Positions 1-9,934 of a DNA stretch of 64,000 nucleotides are shown here, piece by piece (the first letter of the stretch is position 1; each line of letters starts with the position of its first letter). Source of the DNA: Eutreptiella sp. 'Long Island Sound 2002' (Eukaryota; Euglenozoa; Euglenophyceae; Eutreptiales; Eutreptiaceae); NCBI GenBank assembly GCA_964036045.1, contig OZ038384.1, positions 27,261,771 to 27,325,770 on the forward strand, written 5' to 3'. The notes beneath the pieces are model-generated. The model was not told the origin of the DNA and did no database searches. It was given only the letters and a program-made list of their open reading frames with translations. The position numbers and the translations under genes were made by a program.

Positions 1-249
1 CCACAGGCTGTTTAAGCCGCAATGGACCAGACCTTAACCAAAGACAGCGCAGCAAAGTGATGCTATGAAATGGAAGTCCGATGGTTCATTGCTCCGGTAA
101 TTTGAGCTGACCGGTGGCACCTCTCATACATGCTAAGATACCAGACAGTTCATTCCAACAAAAGCTACATTAAAATAATATATGCGACCTCGCCTGGTGG
201 AAAGGAGAGCATAAAAATGTGTTGCTGAGTTGCAGTTTCCCACAAAAGG
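1..249. other. Left edge, no gene recognised
   Basis: No open frame with a recognisable product and no repeat shared with the rest of the window was seen here. It lies just downstream, on the minus strand, of the RNase H-bearing LINE tail, so it may be that element's 3' untranslated part or flanking DNA. Confidence 0.3.
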
Positions 250-1483
250 CTAATCTACAATGATGTGTGACCTATCACCTGTGTCCTTTGGTGGAAAGGA
301 GAGCATAGAGTGTATCGCTGTGTGTGGCTGTGCGTGTCGTTTGTCCTGTGGCGGCAGCTGAATCCCTGGCGGCGTGGGGGGGATCTGAAAAGGTAGATCA
401 AAATTAAGGGGGTTCTTCATGCGTCTTGCTTCCGCCAGGTCATTTGCTTTCCATTCCCATTGATACCTTGGTGTGCCGGAACGTGGTACCACTCCAGATG
501 GCCTGTGTGTCTGTCAATGTGGTGCAGAATTGTGTCCCATAGTTGAGCGTAGGAGCGCCGGATGCATTACCCATCATGTGGCCTGAGGGCCCATTTAATG
601 GCCCCGTTGAAGACCCATTTTGAGTCTGTCACGATAGCCAGGTTGGAGCGGGGGTATAGAGTGATCACCGCTAGTAGTTCTGCTCCTTCATTTGTCTGGC
701 TGAGCAGAGGGGGGACGTATTGAGAGAGCTCCGGCTCATTCGCAATATAGATACCATAACCACCACTTAGAGGATCCGTCTGTGTAGGCAACGATGATGT
801 CTCTATTGGACAAAGTTTGTATAACGTGCATTGCTCTCTGTGTGGCTGCTTCGTTTTTGATGGCTCATCTTTTTGCTTTGGCCTCCGCTGCTGATCCGCA
901 GCAGAAAATCTGGGTTGTGCACCTTGGGCATTGTGACATGCTCCTTGCAACACATTTTGGAAACCATATTGAGCAGTCCTGCCAAGGCGTGTGCTGGTAT
1001 GTGCGTTGTGATGATGAGCTATCCAAAAGCCAGAATTGAGTGCCAGCGCTTTAGAAAAAAGAGCCACGCATTGTGACGGGGGTGCTGTTTACAGAATTGC
1101 GCTACGTGCCACTTGGCTAGCACCGCTGACCAGGACAGTAGTCCTGGTGTGTGGGAGAGTGAGGCGTGGAAGTGGTGCTGAAACATATGCTAAACGGTTT
1201 GTATGTCGTGTTTCTCATGATGAAAGGGGAACACACTTTGGTTAAGCAACTCCCACACTTTCTGTAGGTGGGTGCACTCCACCAAAACATGCCGATTATG
1301 GTGTATGCAAGGTTCAAAAGGGCAGTGTTGTTCATGGCAATCAATCTTGGCGAAAGCGGTGTTTAACACACTGCATTCAAATAGAGCATGTGACATGGTT
1401 TCCCTGTGTCCGTCCAGTGGGCAGTTAACTCTCGCCAGTTTCCATTCCTTTTGAAATCTTTGTGTGGTGCGGAGAGATGGCAC
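250..1483 (-). pseudogene. LINE 3' end: zinc-knuckle region followed by RNase H, degenerate
   Basis: Read on the minus strand, the frame at 1483..1190 carries Cys/His pairs in an ET-x2-HALFEC context, repeated further on as HVLVECTHL. This resembles the zf-RVT region that follows the RT of many non-LTR elements. The frame at 1067..567 ends in an RNase H-like stretch (GGYGIY, then TNEGAELLAVI, then AIVTDSKWVFNGAIKW). There TNEGAE supplies the usual catalytic Glu helix and TDS the catalytic Asp. The frame at 492..250 has KANDLAE, like the NDLAD motif near the RNase H end. Reading frame changes between these parts and no RT is attached, so it is a truncated, decayed copy. The order zf-RVT then RNase H is known from plant L1-like elements; assignment to a clade is not possible. 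Confidence 0.55.
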
Positions 1484-1540
1484 TTATCGAATGCTTACAC
1501 CAAAAGGACATTGGGGGCAGGGGCCATGAGCAACGGATAC

Positions 1541-1645
1541 AGAGCTCGCATATACCCCCGTGACACAGGCATATGGTCATCGCCATCATTCTCAGTTCAT
1601 TGTATTGTCTCGCTGCACTGCAGCGCAAGCCAGATCAGCTCCGGG
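1541..1645. repeat. Dispersed repeat, partner at 8325..8425
   Basis: About 100 bases here match 8325..8425 in the same orientation with scattered changes. Shared blocks include CCCCCGTG-ACACAGGC, ATGGTCAT and GCTGCACTGCAGCG. On the minus strand both copies keep a CSAA-containing frame, so they may be pieces of one coding element, perhaps the LINE whose tail lies at 250..1483. Confidence 0.55.
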
Positions 1646-1829
1646 GCAGGGGGGGGGGGGCACTCCTCCCTTGAGTGTTCTGATTGAGCAGGAGTTGTGG
1701 GGCATCCCCTTACGGAGGCCGCCCTGAGATACCGGCAAGCGCCCCTTCATAAATTAGCTGGCAGGATGGGGCCGAATGTTTCACAAGCGCGCCGTCCTCC
1801 AGCAGGGCTTCCAACGTGAGCAAATTCCT

Positions 1830-2175
1830 ATTTTGAAAATGAAAACTGCTGTGTAATTTGCCCTTGGTGGCCTAGCCGAAGACGAACCTCAAGACTGGCA
1901 CGGGAGTAGCACAAGAGGGCTGCACAGTTGTGCAATCACGAATACATGTTTGGAGCCGATAGGCTCCTCATCAGTTTCTTGTGTAGACAGCAGGTTATGC
2001 AACCCAAAGAATAGCAGCACGTGGTGCCCACGGTCAAAAGTGCACTATCGATCACACCGGCAAAACATAGAGCATGTCTTGTGCTGGCAACGTGCGCCAA
2101 AGCGACCGCGCTGTGAGCGCAGGTCGGTCTCCTGATCCAAAAAGGACCGAAAATCACAGCCTGTAAATTTTCAAA
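1830..2175 (-). repeat. 340-bp dispersed repeat, inverted partner at 26060..26405
   Basis: Read on the minus strand this block matches plus-strand 26060..26405 over essentially its whole length, at roughly 90% by eye. Each copy keeps one open frame of about 70 codons containing HVASTRHALCFAGVIDSALL and the end LMRSLSAPN. It starts about 50 bases beyond the 3' end of the Penelope-like RT frame on the same strand, so it may be that element's 3' part. No GIY-YIG endonuclease motif could be read in it. The second copy has no RT beside it. Confidence 0.7.
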
Positions 2176-2219
2176 AATTTTGGTCCCACCATCCACACCC
2201 ATCAGGAGTTCATATCAAG

Positions 2220-3197
2220 TCAGTAAAGGTTCAACAACAAGCCTTGTGTGAGCACAAAGCCCACCTCCATTTGACTGAATATACGGTAGCCAAGTCGGAG
2301 TAGTGCCAAGTGAAGGCGCCTCCGGCAAAGCGTGTAGAAAGTAGGATGTGAATTGAGGTGCAGGTAACGAACACATTCCCCGTGTATCCACCCCCTGTGC
2401 ACATGCAAAGGCGTGTCGCTTTTAAAGGGAATGTCGTTGCACGTGTGCGTGGCCTTGAAGTGAACACAATGCAACAATGGCGACAAGGACACTACCCTTA
2501 CATCCACAAAATTGAAATCTCCAGTGGAGCCAGTGACATTGATAGTGAAAGGGAGATGTGCGGGGTACAGTGTGCGCGTGTATGCAATGACCTGTGGTGT
2601 GAAAGAGTCGAGGTGAATCAAGCACACGTCGTCAATGAATCTGAAAACCCACAACCTCGGGCGGTCGGTCCTATCAAAACAGTGTTTCTTTTCGTAGAAT
2701 CGCAAAATTAAATTTGCCCAAGGCGCTGTGCAGTTAGTCCCCATGGAGAAACCAAAGGCTTGCCAATAGATACCTTCGGTAGGTGTGTGAAACACGTCGT
2801 GGTTCCACACGAAACTGAACAACGGCAAACCTAGACTCAGGTCGTGTGAATGGGGGATGGAGAGGAAGAGCCATGCAGGGGGAAGAGGCGTGAATACCTC
2901 CATACTTATAGGGGATAACAGCCATGACACAAAAACGACCTCATTCGGCGAAAGGAAACCTCGGTCCAAGCGGTGCAGCAAAAAGGGGCACCAGTAGGAA
3001 CAAGCATGCAACACGTCTGTCCAAACGAAGTTGGTGTAAAGGGCAATAAAATAAATGGAAGTTGCTCTGAGGCGTGGCGCCTCGGGAAGGGTGGCCCAGT
3101 GTTGGAGTCGGTGCACAAAATCAAGTGAGTCGGCCAAGGGCGTGTTGAAAGGGTCACACGCCCAGTCCACTTTGAGCATAAGAGAACCCAGGGTCAA
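2220..3197 (-). pseudogene. Penelope-like reverse transcriptase, palm and thumb part
   Basis: The frame has the ordered RT motifs of Penelope-like elements: ALYTNF (motif A region), the substrate-binding helix GFSMGTNCTAPWANLILRFY, and the catalytic box RFIDDVCLI. The thumb-like tail follows (FVDVRVVSL, then RGWIHGECVRYLHLNSHP). Two things argue against activity. The residue where the first catalytic Asp is expected, just before FIALYTN, is Tyr. The frame also joins the upstream half (3940..3194) only through a frameshift near 3245..3196, and the downstream frame carries a TAG in a short local duplication. The apparent start codon is TTG, so this is a continuation and not a true start. Telomere-associated Penelope-like RTs without an endonuclease are the closest family by motif. 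Confidence 0.8.
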
Positions 3198-3940
3198 AAG
3201 TAGTACTGAGCTAAAAGTAGTGGACCAGCGCGACAGGCCCTACGACAGGCCTTGGGCCAACGGTTGTCAACAATGGTTGTTCCTTTATGGCTTTTTGCTA
3301 ACAAATAGAAAACTGGGAGTTTGCGGACGGCGAAGGCGTCCATGAATGTCATCGTGGGCTTGTATAGAGGGTCAGGGACCGTGCGTAACACAAGGAGACG
3401 CGCAGCCTTCATCCATACCCTGCCCTGCTCGATCCAGTGTTGTTGTGAATTCAACGAAGGCAAACTCAATTCTTCATATACTGGTTGACCGCATGTGTGC
3501 AAGCCTTCCATGTGTGCCCTTGGTTCTAAACAATAGGCGTCCGGGCTTATTGTGACATGGTCCCCATCTTTGTCGCAAGCAACAACACAATGTTCCTTCA
3601 AAAATGTGTCTAATTTATAGGGAGTCCAACACGCACCTTTGACCGGCACCGCAGTGGCATCCAAATCAGAAAGTGCAAACCTGCACAAGTTTTTAAATGC
3701 ACACACCTTCTTGTTGGTGATGAATACTCCATCCGGGCCTAATTCGTCCAGGATGAATTTAGGAGGGGCAGCCCCCGGGGCTTTCATGAGTTCCTTGTGA
3801 GGGAAAGTGTCAAAGACACTGTCCTTAGGATTTTGGTAATGGAAGAGTGACCACAAGAGTACCTTCTCCAACCGGTGTGTGTCAACTTTAGTTTGAAGCT
3901 TCCACCACGGGGGGGGCGACCCCTCGGTTCTGGATGCCAA
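3194..3940 (-). pseudogene. Penelope-like reverse transcriptase, N-terminal and finger part
   Basis: About 250 codons ending in the fingers motif PVFYLLAKSHKGT, which in Penelope-like RTs precedes the RPI block. Upstream are ITNKK and FALSDLDATAVPVKG, where other family members also carry a conserved N-terminal extension. The frame runs out at a TGA inside the block before motif A, and the next frame continues the domain. At its 5' side the coding sequence runs straight into the inverted-repeat arm and poly-G block at 3897..4690, so the true start is lost or lies beyond that insertion. Confidence 0.75.
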
Positions 3941-4690
3941 CTACCCCCCCAACTAACTGTTGGCCGGAGGCCCCTTGGGGGGGGGGGGGGGGGGGGGGGG
4001 GGATCCGAGGGGGGGTTCAGGGAGGGCGAATGGGGGGGGGGTATAGGAGGGGCTCGGGGGGGGGCTCCGGGAGGGTTGGTTGGGGGGGGGTCCAAGTGGG
4101 GCAATTCGGGGTGGTGGTGGGGGGGGGTCCAGGTGGGGCGATTTGGGGTGTTGGGGGGGGGGGGGCACAGGCTCCCCTTACCTCCCCTTGCCCTCCCTCT
4201 AACCATACCATCACCATAAACCTAACCCTAACCTTTGCAGCCAGTTGGTTTGGCCATGCCAGCCATGTTTATTGGGCTGAACAAGATCCCCCCAATTTCG
4301 CTCATGGTTGCTTTTGCCAAATCATTGCTCTCCATTTTGGACCCCAACACTCACTTTGACCCTAGCCTAGGGTGAGAGCCAGGGCTAGGGTTAGGGCTAG
4401 GGTTAGGGTTAGGTGTAGGTGTAGGGATAGGAGTAGGCTGAGGGTTGGGGGTGGGTGTTAGAGGCAAGGTTGGGTTTAAGGATAGTGTTGGGGTGCAAAT
4501 TGGACAAAATTTTCCTTAGGGCACCTTTGGTGTTCATGGAGCATCGGGCGCCTTAGGCGCCCATGGAGGCCTGAGGGCGACACCTTTGGCAACTAACTGT
4601 TGGCCGAAGGCCCCTGGGGGGGGGGGGGGGGGGAGGGGTAGTTGGCGTCCCAGGACCCGCGGAGCCGCCCCCCCCGGGGCTTCCACGAGC
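3897..4690. repeat. Inverted-repeat module with long G tracts
   Basis: The plus strand at 3897..3950 and the minus strand at 4690..4637 are inverted copies (CTTCCA..CGGGG, then GCCAACTACCCC). Just inside the left arm is the palindromic block GGCCGGAGGCCCC followed by a run of 26 G (3977..4002). Near the right arm is GGCCGAAGGCCCC followed by 17 or more G (about 4617..4633). The left half also holds many G4-6 runs to about 4170, giving glycine- or proline-rich frames with no protein meaning. The interior contains TTAGGG-like repeats. Similar modules lie at 30545..30720 and 31505..31595. Confidence 0.65.
4208..4460. repeat. Interstitial telomere-like repeats
   Basis: CCTAACCCTAACC occurs at about 4221..4234 and a run of TTAGGG, CTAGGG and TAGGTG variants at about 4376..4432. 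These two tracts are in opposite orientation, about 150 bases apart, inside the inverted-repeat module next to the Penelope-like RT. The variants are degenerate, so this is an old or internal tract rather than a chromosome end. Confidence 0.65.
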
Positions 4691-4889
4691 GAAAAGTATT
4701 TTGGCGGCGGGCGTGAAGGGCGTCAGTTTTCCTTCGTAAGAGAGCAAGGATGATAAATACAGCGGCGGGTTCGAAGCAGATGTATCCCCACGAAAAAATG
4801 TTGGCGTGAACTCTCGTTTTGTGTATGGGGGCATGTCACCAATGATGGTAGAAACATGTGCGGCATGCAACTTGAGAAAGCGGCGGCGT

Positions 4890-5911
4890 TCATCCTAGAT
4901 TTTCTTTCGCATCATTGACTTTTGTGACGTCTTGCGTGAGGGGCGGTGTTCTCCAAGTGGCTCCGTTTGCGGCCCCATCGTGAGCGTCATGCGTTTTGAA
5001 GCCCCACCCGTGGACTCGTGGAGGAGTTCGTGGAGCGTGACAAGCGCGTAGCAGTAGAAGAGCACGAAGTGTGAGACATGTAGCTTGATGAGCGTGAAGA
5101 GCTTTTGGACGAGCGGTGCGAGCGACCAATAGAGGAGTGGTGGGGGCGGGCATTCTCAGCGTGTGCATGGTTTCCCAGAGTAACGAATGCGGCGTGCTGG
5201 GGCGGGCCTTGGTGATGTCGAGAAGGACAACATACGGTTCGCCCTCAGATTGGAGGACGTTGGACCAGAGGGCCATGGGCTGGGTGATGGTGGTATACTC
5301 TTTCCGGCCCCCGCCTTAGTATGGCGACAACACGCTCATGAGCGGTGTCTTTAGGCGTAACAACAATAGCTTGCACAGAACTTGGTACATGCAGCCTGAG
5401 ACCGCGATGGGGCGATAGTTGCCCGCATCACTTGGGTCCCCTTTTTTGTAAAGTAAGGAGATGTGTGCAGCCGTCCACGACGTGGGGAGAGATCCCGACT
5501 GCCATACCTATTGGATGTGCTGGAATAGAATCCACTTAGCTGTTTCAAGTGGGTGTGCAAGCAAATGTGGTGGCATGTGATCAATGCTTACCGATTATTT
5601 CGTAGGGGCTCTGATACTCGGTTGAAACTCATGCCATGTCGGGATTTCCGTAGATACGTGGGGTGAGTCCCGGAAGGTGCGCGCAAGGAGTGCAGATGCC
5701 GCTTCCGGGTCCCACTCACGATTACCAGCGAAATTCGGCATTTTTTCAAGGGCACAAGGAGGGGCCGGGGATACGGAAGATTTCTCGAAGGGTCGTGTGA
5801 GCCGGTCGCATAGCTTGTGGAAAAACGCACCGGTGGTTGTCTCTGCCGGCCTACGAAAGTGGCGTAGGCGACACAACACATCGCGGTGTCTTTGCTTGTG
5901 TATATGCTCAC
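4890..5911 (-). pseudogene. Non-LTR (LINE) reverse transcriptase fragment
   Basis: On the minus strand at about 5460..5360 one frame reads YKKGDPSDAGNYRPIAV, the fingers motif of LINE RTs. About 200 bases on, at 5276..4890, another frame has PYVVLLDITKARPSTPHSLLWETM, the motif A region (LDI-x-KA ... PHSLLW). The two parts are in different frames, and the catalytic YxDD box is not present, so only the N-terminal half of the RT survives. The frame at 5911..5588 probably represents the region before the fingers. The lost 3' half lies where the inverted-repeat module begins (4690). Confidence 0.75.
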
Positions 5912-6255
5912 CCCATTGCTTCAGAGCCTCTTAGTCGCATGGGGAGGACTGTAGCCGGGACTTCAGGTGCAAAACTACGGGATCCTCCGGCGGGAGTGGT
6001 TTTTGCCGGGCCTGGACATAATGCCGCACCTTGTCCATGATCCGTTGGGACTTGTCGTGTACGGGGAGGTCGTGGGGGAGGGTCTTCATCCAGCGTTAAA
6101 AATGTGCCCAAAACTTTTTCAGGTGACTGTTACACCAATGCCTGATGTTGGGGACAGATCGGTCCGGAGGATCCGTACAGGGGAGGGTGATGTTGCAGTG
6201 AATAACCACATGTGCATGATCACCCGCAGAGGGGAATGTATGGAAGCAGCATGAT

Positions 6256-6760
6256 GTGGGGTTCAAGATGTCCCATAGGGTATGTAGTATTAAGAAGGCA
6301 TCCGGGCACTTACCCTCTTTTCAACCTAAAAATGTTGATCTTGGCGAGCAACCACAGCCGGAGGCACCTGTGGAACCCAATGAGGACCCCCCTTTTGAAC
6401 CTGAAAATGATGATCCTGGCGAGCAACCACAGGCGGAGGCACCTATGGAAGGCAGTGCACCACAACCACCTCCTAAACGGGCATCCAAGACTAGTGCACA
6501 GGCTCGGGAGCGGCAAAAGGAGAGGCGCCTCCCACACTGTGGACTGATGCCCCTCTTGAGGTCCCAACCGAAGAAGTTGATGCATAGGGTGTGCTGAGTG
6601 CGTGCCAATCGTGTGCCCGCCCGAGTAACCACACATGTTCGTCCTGTGGGCTCCATTTCTGTGATGCCTGCCATCAGGGTCACACTTGTTACCCCAATGA
6701 TTCACACATTGTTGCGCTGCATGAGCTGCAGCCATCAGTGTATTTGCTATTTCATTTCAT
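6256..6760 (+). pseudogene. Pro/Glu-rich linker plus Cys-rich zinc finger (transposase-tail family)
   Basis: The plus-strand frame from 6256 has two copies of a Pro/Glu-rich unit (LGEQPQPEAP, PGEQPQAEAP), then KRASKTSAQARERQKERR, a basic stretch. After a frameshift near 6530 and a TAG at about 6586, the reading continues as CQSCARPSNHTCSSCGLHFC followed by DACHQGHTC. The pattern C-x2-C-x7-C-x2-C-x4-C-x2-C-x3-H-x-C resembles the finger ending the 318-codon protein at 28220..27264 (CALCC, CEKC, CTDC, THAC). The KRAS-type basic stretch after an acidic Pro-rich linker is also shared. I read it as a decayed relative of the C-terminal half of that protein. Confidence 0.45.
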
Positions 6761-6867
6761 GGTTCAATTCACCGGCAATATCGTAGAGCGTTTGGTCTGA
6801 GAATTGTGTCTGGAAGGACAAAATGTTTGTGTTATTGAAAGGCACCCTGTCTGCTCCTTGCTTACGT

Positions 6868-7052
6868 TGTTACGTGCGTTTGGGCCATCAGACCAAAAAA
6901 AAAAGTTCCCGGTGTACCAGGTGGGGCAAAGATGGGCAGAATTAGGGACATTGGGACATATGGCAACCATCAAACTAAAAAAGAAATATTCTTGGTGTAC
7001 CAGCAAGGGCCAGCAAGGGCAGAATTAGGGACACTTGGGCGTATGAACACCA
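6868..7052. repeat. Two-copy tandem duplication, about 92 bp
   Basis: Two adjacent units share CCATCA-GAC/AAC, an A-rich tract, GGTGTACCAG, and GGGCAGAATTAGGGAC. No coding content is supported. The unit contains AATTAGGGACA but is not telomeric. Confidence 0.5.
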
Positions 7053-8212
7053 TTAGACCCACTAGGAAGTAACAAAAAAAGCCCTGCAAAGCAGAAAGAA
7101 ACACCACATATCACCCAAAGGCCTTTGGTGACCATCCACAAGCATATGGGAGCACCCGCCAGAGTGGTTTGTTGTGGGCCTCTCCACTGGGTAAAATCCC
7201 CGGAAACACCGGAAAGGGGCCGCACCGTGCGCGCACTGTGCGACAACACCCCCATGGTGTTGTGACGACGCCTTCTCTCTCTACAAGGCCAGCCCCTACA
7301 AGGCTTGTCTACACAGCCATTTGCAGCCTGAGGACACCTGGATTCGTGTCCAAAAAAGTCATCTAAAAGCGTGTTGGCGCCTTGTTGCCCCTCCCTCCCC
7401 ATTCTTGGGTACATCAACCACCTCCACAACCCTCTTCAACAACGTACAGGAGGGGGCGGAGACTTTTGCAGTTGGTTTTTTGGTACGCGAAATTTTCGAA
7501 GTGTGTTTGTTTTGCATGCACTCCTGAAATTGCTTTGGGAAATTTCCCACCCACATGTTGTGAGCCTGCTTTTGGCAAGGCTAGACTTGCCATAGTACAG
7601 TGCATTTTGGTGTTGCACCTTTGTTTTATCTGAATTTGTGACAAATGTCATTTTTCATGAATTTTGCTACAAATGTTGTTTTTCATGAATGCAACCCTTG
7701 CCTTTTTGCTATATGATGGTTTGTTGTGATTGCTCGTGGTTGCCGTTATTTCTTGGTGGTTGCTTTATTTTTTGCAGAGAAAGCTGCGGGAATGCCATGC
7801 ACGCAGTGTGAAGTTTTGGATGTCGGCAAATACCCTTCCCCCCCCCCCTTCGCCTTCCCCGCCCCTTGTCCTTCCCCAGGGGGGGTGGGGGACCGTCACT
7901 TGGTGAACCCCAAAAGGGCCAAGCCACGGCCCAAGGGTGCTGTCCAAAGCATTCCTGTGGAAAGTGGTGAGCATGTTCAAGAATTTGAGGTCAAATTGAG
8001 CAGGACAAAGAAATTCTACACCTAGCAAGTCAAGGAGTAAATTTCATTACATTGGCAGCCCATTGAGCGCGCGCATGATTTTCATATTGTTGCATTACTT
8101 GCTTTCATTTGTCACTGTGACAAGCTCTGCACACCAACATATTTTCTGCCGTGTTATTTCGTCTTTTGCCGCAATTTCTGTGCCCCACAGTGTGCGTGTA
8201 TAGCGGTACTAC
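7053..8212. other. Intergenic stretch, no gene recognised
   Basis: Short frames exist on both strands but none shows a domain or family motif. At 7793..7845 the sequence GGAATGCCATGCACGCAGTG followed by GAAGTTTTGGATGTCGGCAAATA matches the minus strand of 37757..37705, the edge of the insertion in the ABC-gene intron. So this is a fragment of that repeat family. Confidence 0.4.
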
Positions 8213-8305
8213 GGTCCCCCGGGGGGTGGTGGGGGACCGTCACTTGGTGACCGTCCCCCAGGGGGTGGCGGGGGACCGTCTTCCCTGGGGTGGGGAAGGA
8301 CATGG
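7865..8305. repeat. G-rich minisatellite around GGGGGACCGTC
   Basis: The unit GGGGTGGNGGGGGACCGTCACTTGGTGA appears at about 7877 and again at 8225. At 8225..8300 it is repeated in shortened form three times (GGGGGACCGTC, ACCGTCCCCCAG, GGGGGACCGTCTTCC). The units contain self-complementary CCCCCGGGG and GGTCCCCC blocks. Confidence 0.45.
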
Positions 8306-8324
8306 GCCATGAGGCAACAGAAAC

Positions 8325-8425
8325 TGGGTTCGCATACGCCCCCGTGTCACAGGCGCATGGTCATAACCACAATTGTTCAATGTCTTGCTTGCTGCACTGC
8401 AGCGTAGACCAGTTCTGTACCACAC
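8325..8425. repeat. Dispersed repeat, partner at 1541..1645
   Basis: Same-orientation match to 1541..1645, with CCCCCGTGTCACAGGC, ATGGTCATAACCA and GCTGCACTGCAGCG as the best blocks. It is isolated here and lies beside the G-rich minisatellite. Confidence 0.5.
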
Positions 8426-9066
8426 CAGGTGGTTTCTGACTGTGCATTGGCTCTGCTCCTCTGGACAGTGAGGTCAGCTCGCACCCACCACCCACCCGCA
8501 GTGCCGGTTAGACTCTAACCCTTGCCCTGCAGGTCGTGCCCCTGGCTTGCACTCTTTCCCTGGCACGTAAGGACGTGTCGTTGTCGTGCCCCAGGGGCGC
8601 AAAGGCGCCTGTGTTGGTGCAAAGGCGTCTCTACACTTCAGCATGTGCTCCTGCCGTCAGGTGTCTCAACAGTTCATTGCTGTACCGTGTGTGGCGTCTA
8701 CCTTTTTCGCTCGACACCATTCATGCGCATGCTATCCACTTTTTCTTGCCCAGTGGCTTCCAGCTGCCTCACGTGGGCCGCACTCTCGCAGCCCCAGTCA
8801 TGCTTCGGCTGTTCAACACGTGACGACGTGTCGAGCCTGTGACTCAGGGGCGCTACGGCGCCCTGCTTTTTCATTTCTTGACTGTTCCGTGCTGCCGTGG
8901 CGTCCCATTTACCCTGGTCAGCTCGAACCCACCACCCTCCCTTTGCGCCGGTTAGCCCCGGTCTCTTGCTCTGTGGGTCTCTCTCCTACTCTCTCCCTCC
9001 CAATCTCTCTTGCTCTCCCCTGCTCTATCTCTCCTGTTGCTCCTCTCTGTTCCTTTCCCACTGTGC

Positions 9067-9072
9067 TCTACC

Positions 9073-9107
<35 letters not shown>

Positions 9108-9110
9108 GCG
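9067..9110. repeat. (CT)n microsatellite
   Basis: A run of CTCTCT with a few CTTTCT breaks, followed by CGCGCCC and an A tract. It lies in a wider pyrimidine-rich region (about 8930..9110). Confidence 0.85.
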
Positions 9111-9139
9111 CCCAAAAAAGGGGGGTTCGGGTCGTTCGG

Positions 9140-9214
9140 TGCATCTCTATCCCCCCCGGGGTTCGAACCATCCTCCACGGGACAGAAGAGGTGTGGTGTA
9201 TCCACTGAGCCACG
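9140..9214 (-). repeat. tRNA-like head (probable SINE or tRNA pseudogene)
   Basis: On the minus strand the sequence contains an A-box-like TGGCTCAGTGGATACAC and, about 30 bases later, a perfect B box GGTTCGAACCC. Spacing fits an internal RNA polymerase III promoter. The T-stem and acceptor stem do not pair well, so it is not a working tRNA gene; a tRNA-derived SINE head is the better reading. Confidence 0.5.
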
Positions 9215-9271
9215 ACGATGGGGTATCTGCACCATGCGCTCCACTCTTCTTCTCCTTTGTGTCACCCCCTG

Positions 9272-9934
9272 TCATGCGTATCTTCTTTCGCATGGGGGTG
9301 TGTTCAGCAGCGTGTAGAGGAACCGCACAGCGTCCCCGGGTACCGGGTCCGCCTGCCTGAAGAGCGTTCTTTGGAACAATCGCAAGAGGTCTGCTCGGCC
9401 TGCCAGCCACACATGCATGCAATCTCCAGTTCTGCTCACCGAGGAGGGCACCGCTCTGTGTCCTTCTGCCGTCGGACAGTGGAGGATCGCCTCCCACTGG
9501 AACGGGTGCCATTTGCCTGCACTTTTGGGCCGCCACTGGACCTGCATGTTCGCCAGAGCCTGGGACTTCAGGGTCCAGTTGATCTGGACCATCACCGAGT
9601 AGAGCTCCTGATTGCTCATCAGCAATGGTTCCCCATGGTTGTCCACAATCTCACAGTGCATCCTGGTGTCATGTGGTCGGTCCGGTCGGAGCCAGATCTG
9701 CTGGTTGCGGGCCCAGGCCATTCTGGTCAGCTCTGCTTCAACTGCTTGCAGTCCTTCGTTCGCAATGGCGTCCAACTGACTCAGTGCTTGCACTTTGAAA
9801 CACTGGCGTTCTTGCTGAGGCTTGACCTTCTTTGGGGTTGGTTGGATGTGTGTGTATGGGCCATACCGCTGCTGATGTGATCCCTTCTCCTGCTGTGTCC
9901 TTCCAGACGGCATAACGCCTCGGTGCCTGTCCAC
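9272..9934 (-). CDS. Uncharacterised coding-like frame, possible exon
   Basis: A 220-codon minus-strand frame whose composition looks like protein: mixed hydrophobic and charged residues, Gln/Trp-rich segments (MVQINWTLKSQ, QWEAILHCP) and no low complexity. The first codon after the stop gives no ATG; the nominal start is GTG, so this is more likely an internal exon or a decayed element frame. No family recognised. The Ser/Glu-rich frame at 10497..10114 lies directly upstream on the same strand and could belong to the same gene. Confidence 0.35.
   Translation of the reverse strand: MDRHRGVMPSGRTQQEKGSHQQRYGPYTHIQPTPKKVKPQQERQCFKVQALSQLDAIANEGLQAVEAELTRMAWARNQQIWLRPDRPHDTRMHCEIVDNHGEPLLMSNQELYSVMVQINWTLKSQALANMQVQWRPKSAGKWHPFQWEAILHCPTAEGHRAVPSSVSRTGDCMHVWLAGRADLLRLFQRTLFRQADPVPGDAVRFLYTLLNTPPCERRYA

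Noticed and set aside
3784-4359. Long Gly- or Pro-rich frames on both strands.
   Set aside because: They come from homopolymer G tracts; no flanking domain and the tracts are probably length-variable.
6591-6720. The Cys/His finger might be a RING E3 ligase.
   Set aside because: Spacing lacks the second pair set of a RING, and the linker and basic stretch match the transposase-tail family better.
8586-9317. 243-codon plus-strand frame.
   Set aside because: Ser/Leu/Pro-rich product of pyrimidine-rich DNA and the CT microsatellite; no domain, and it crosses the tRNA-like head.
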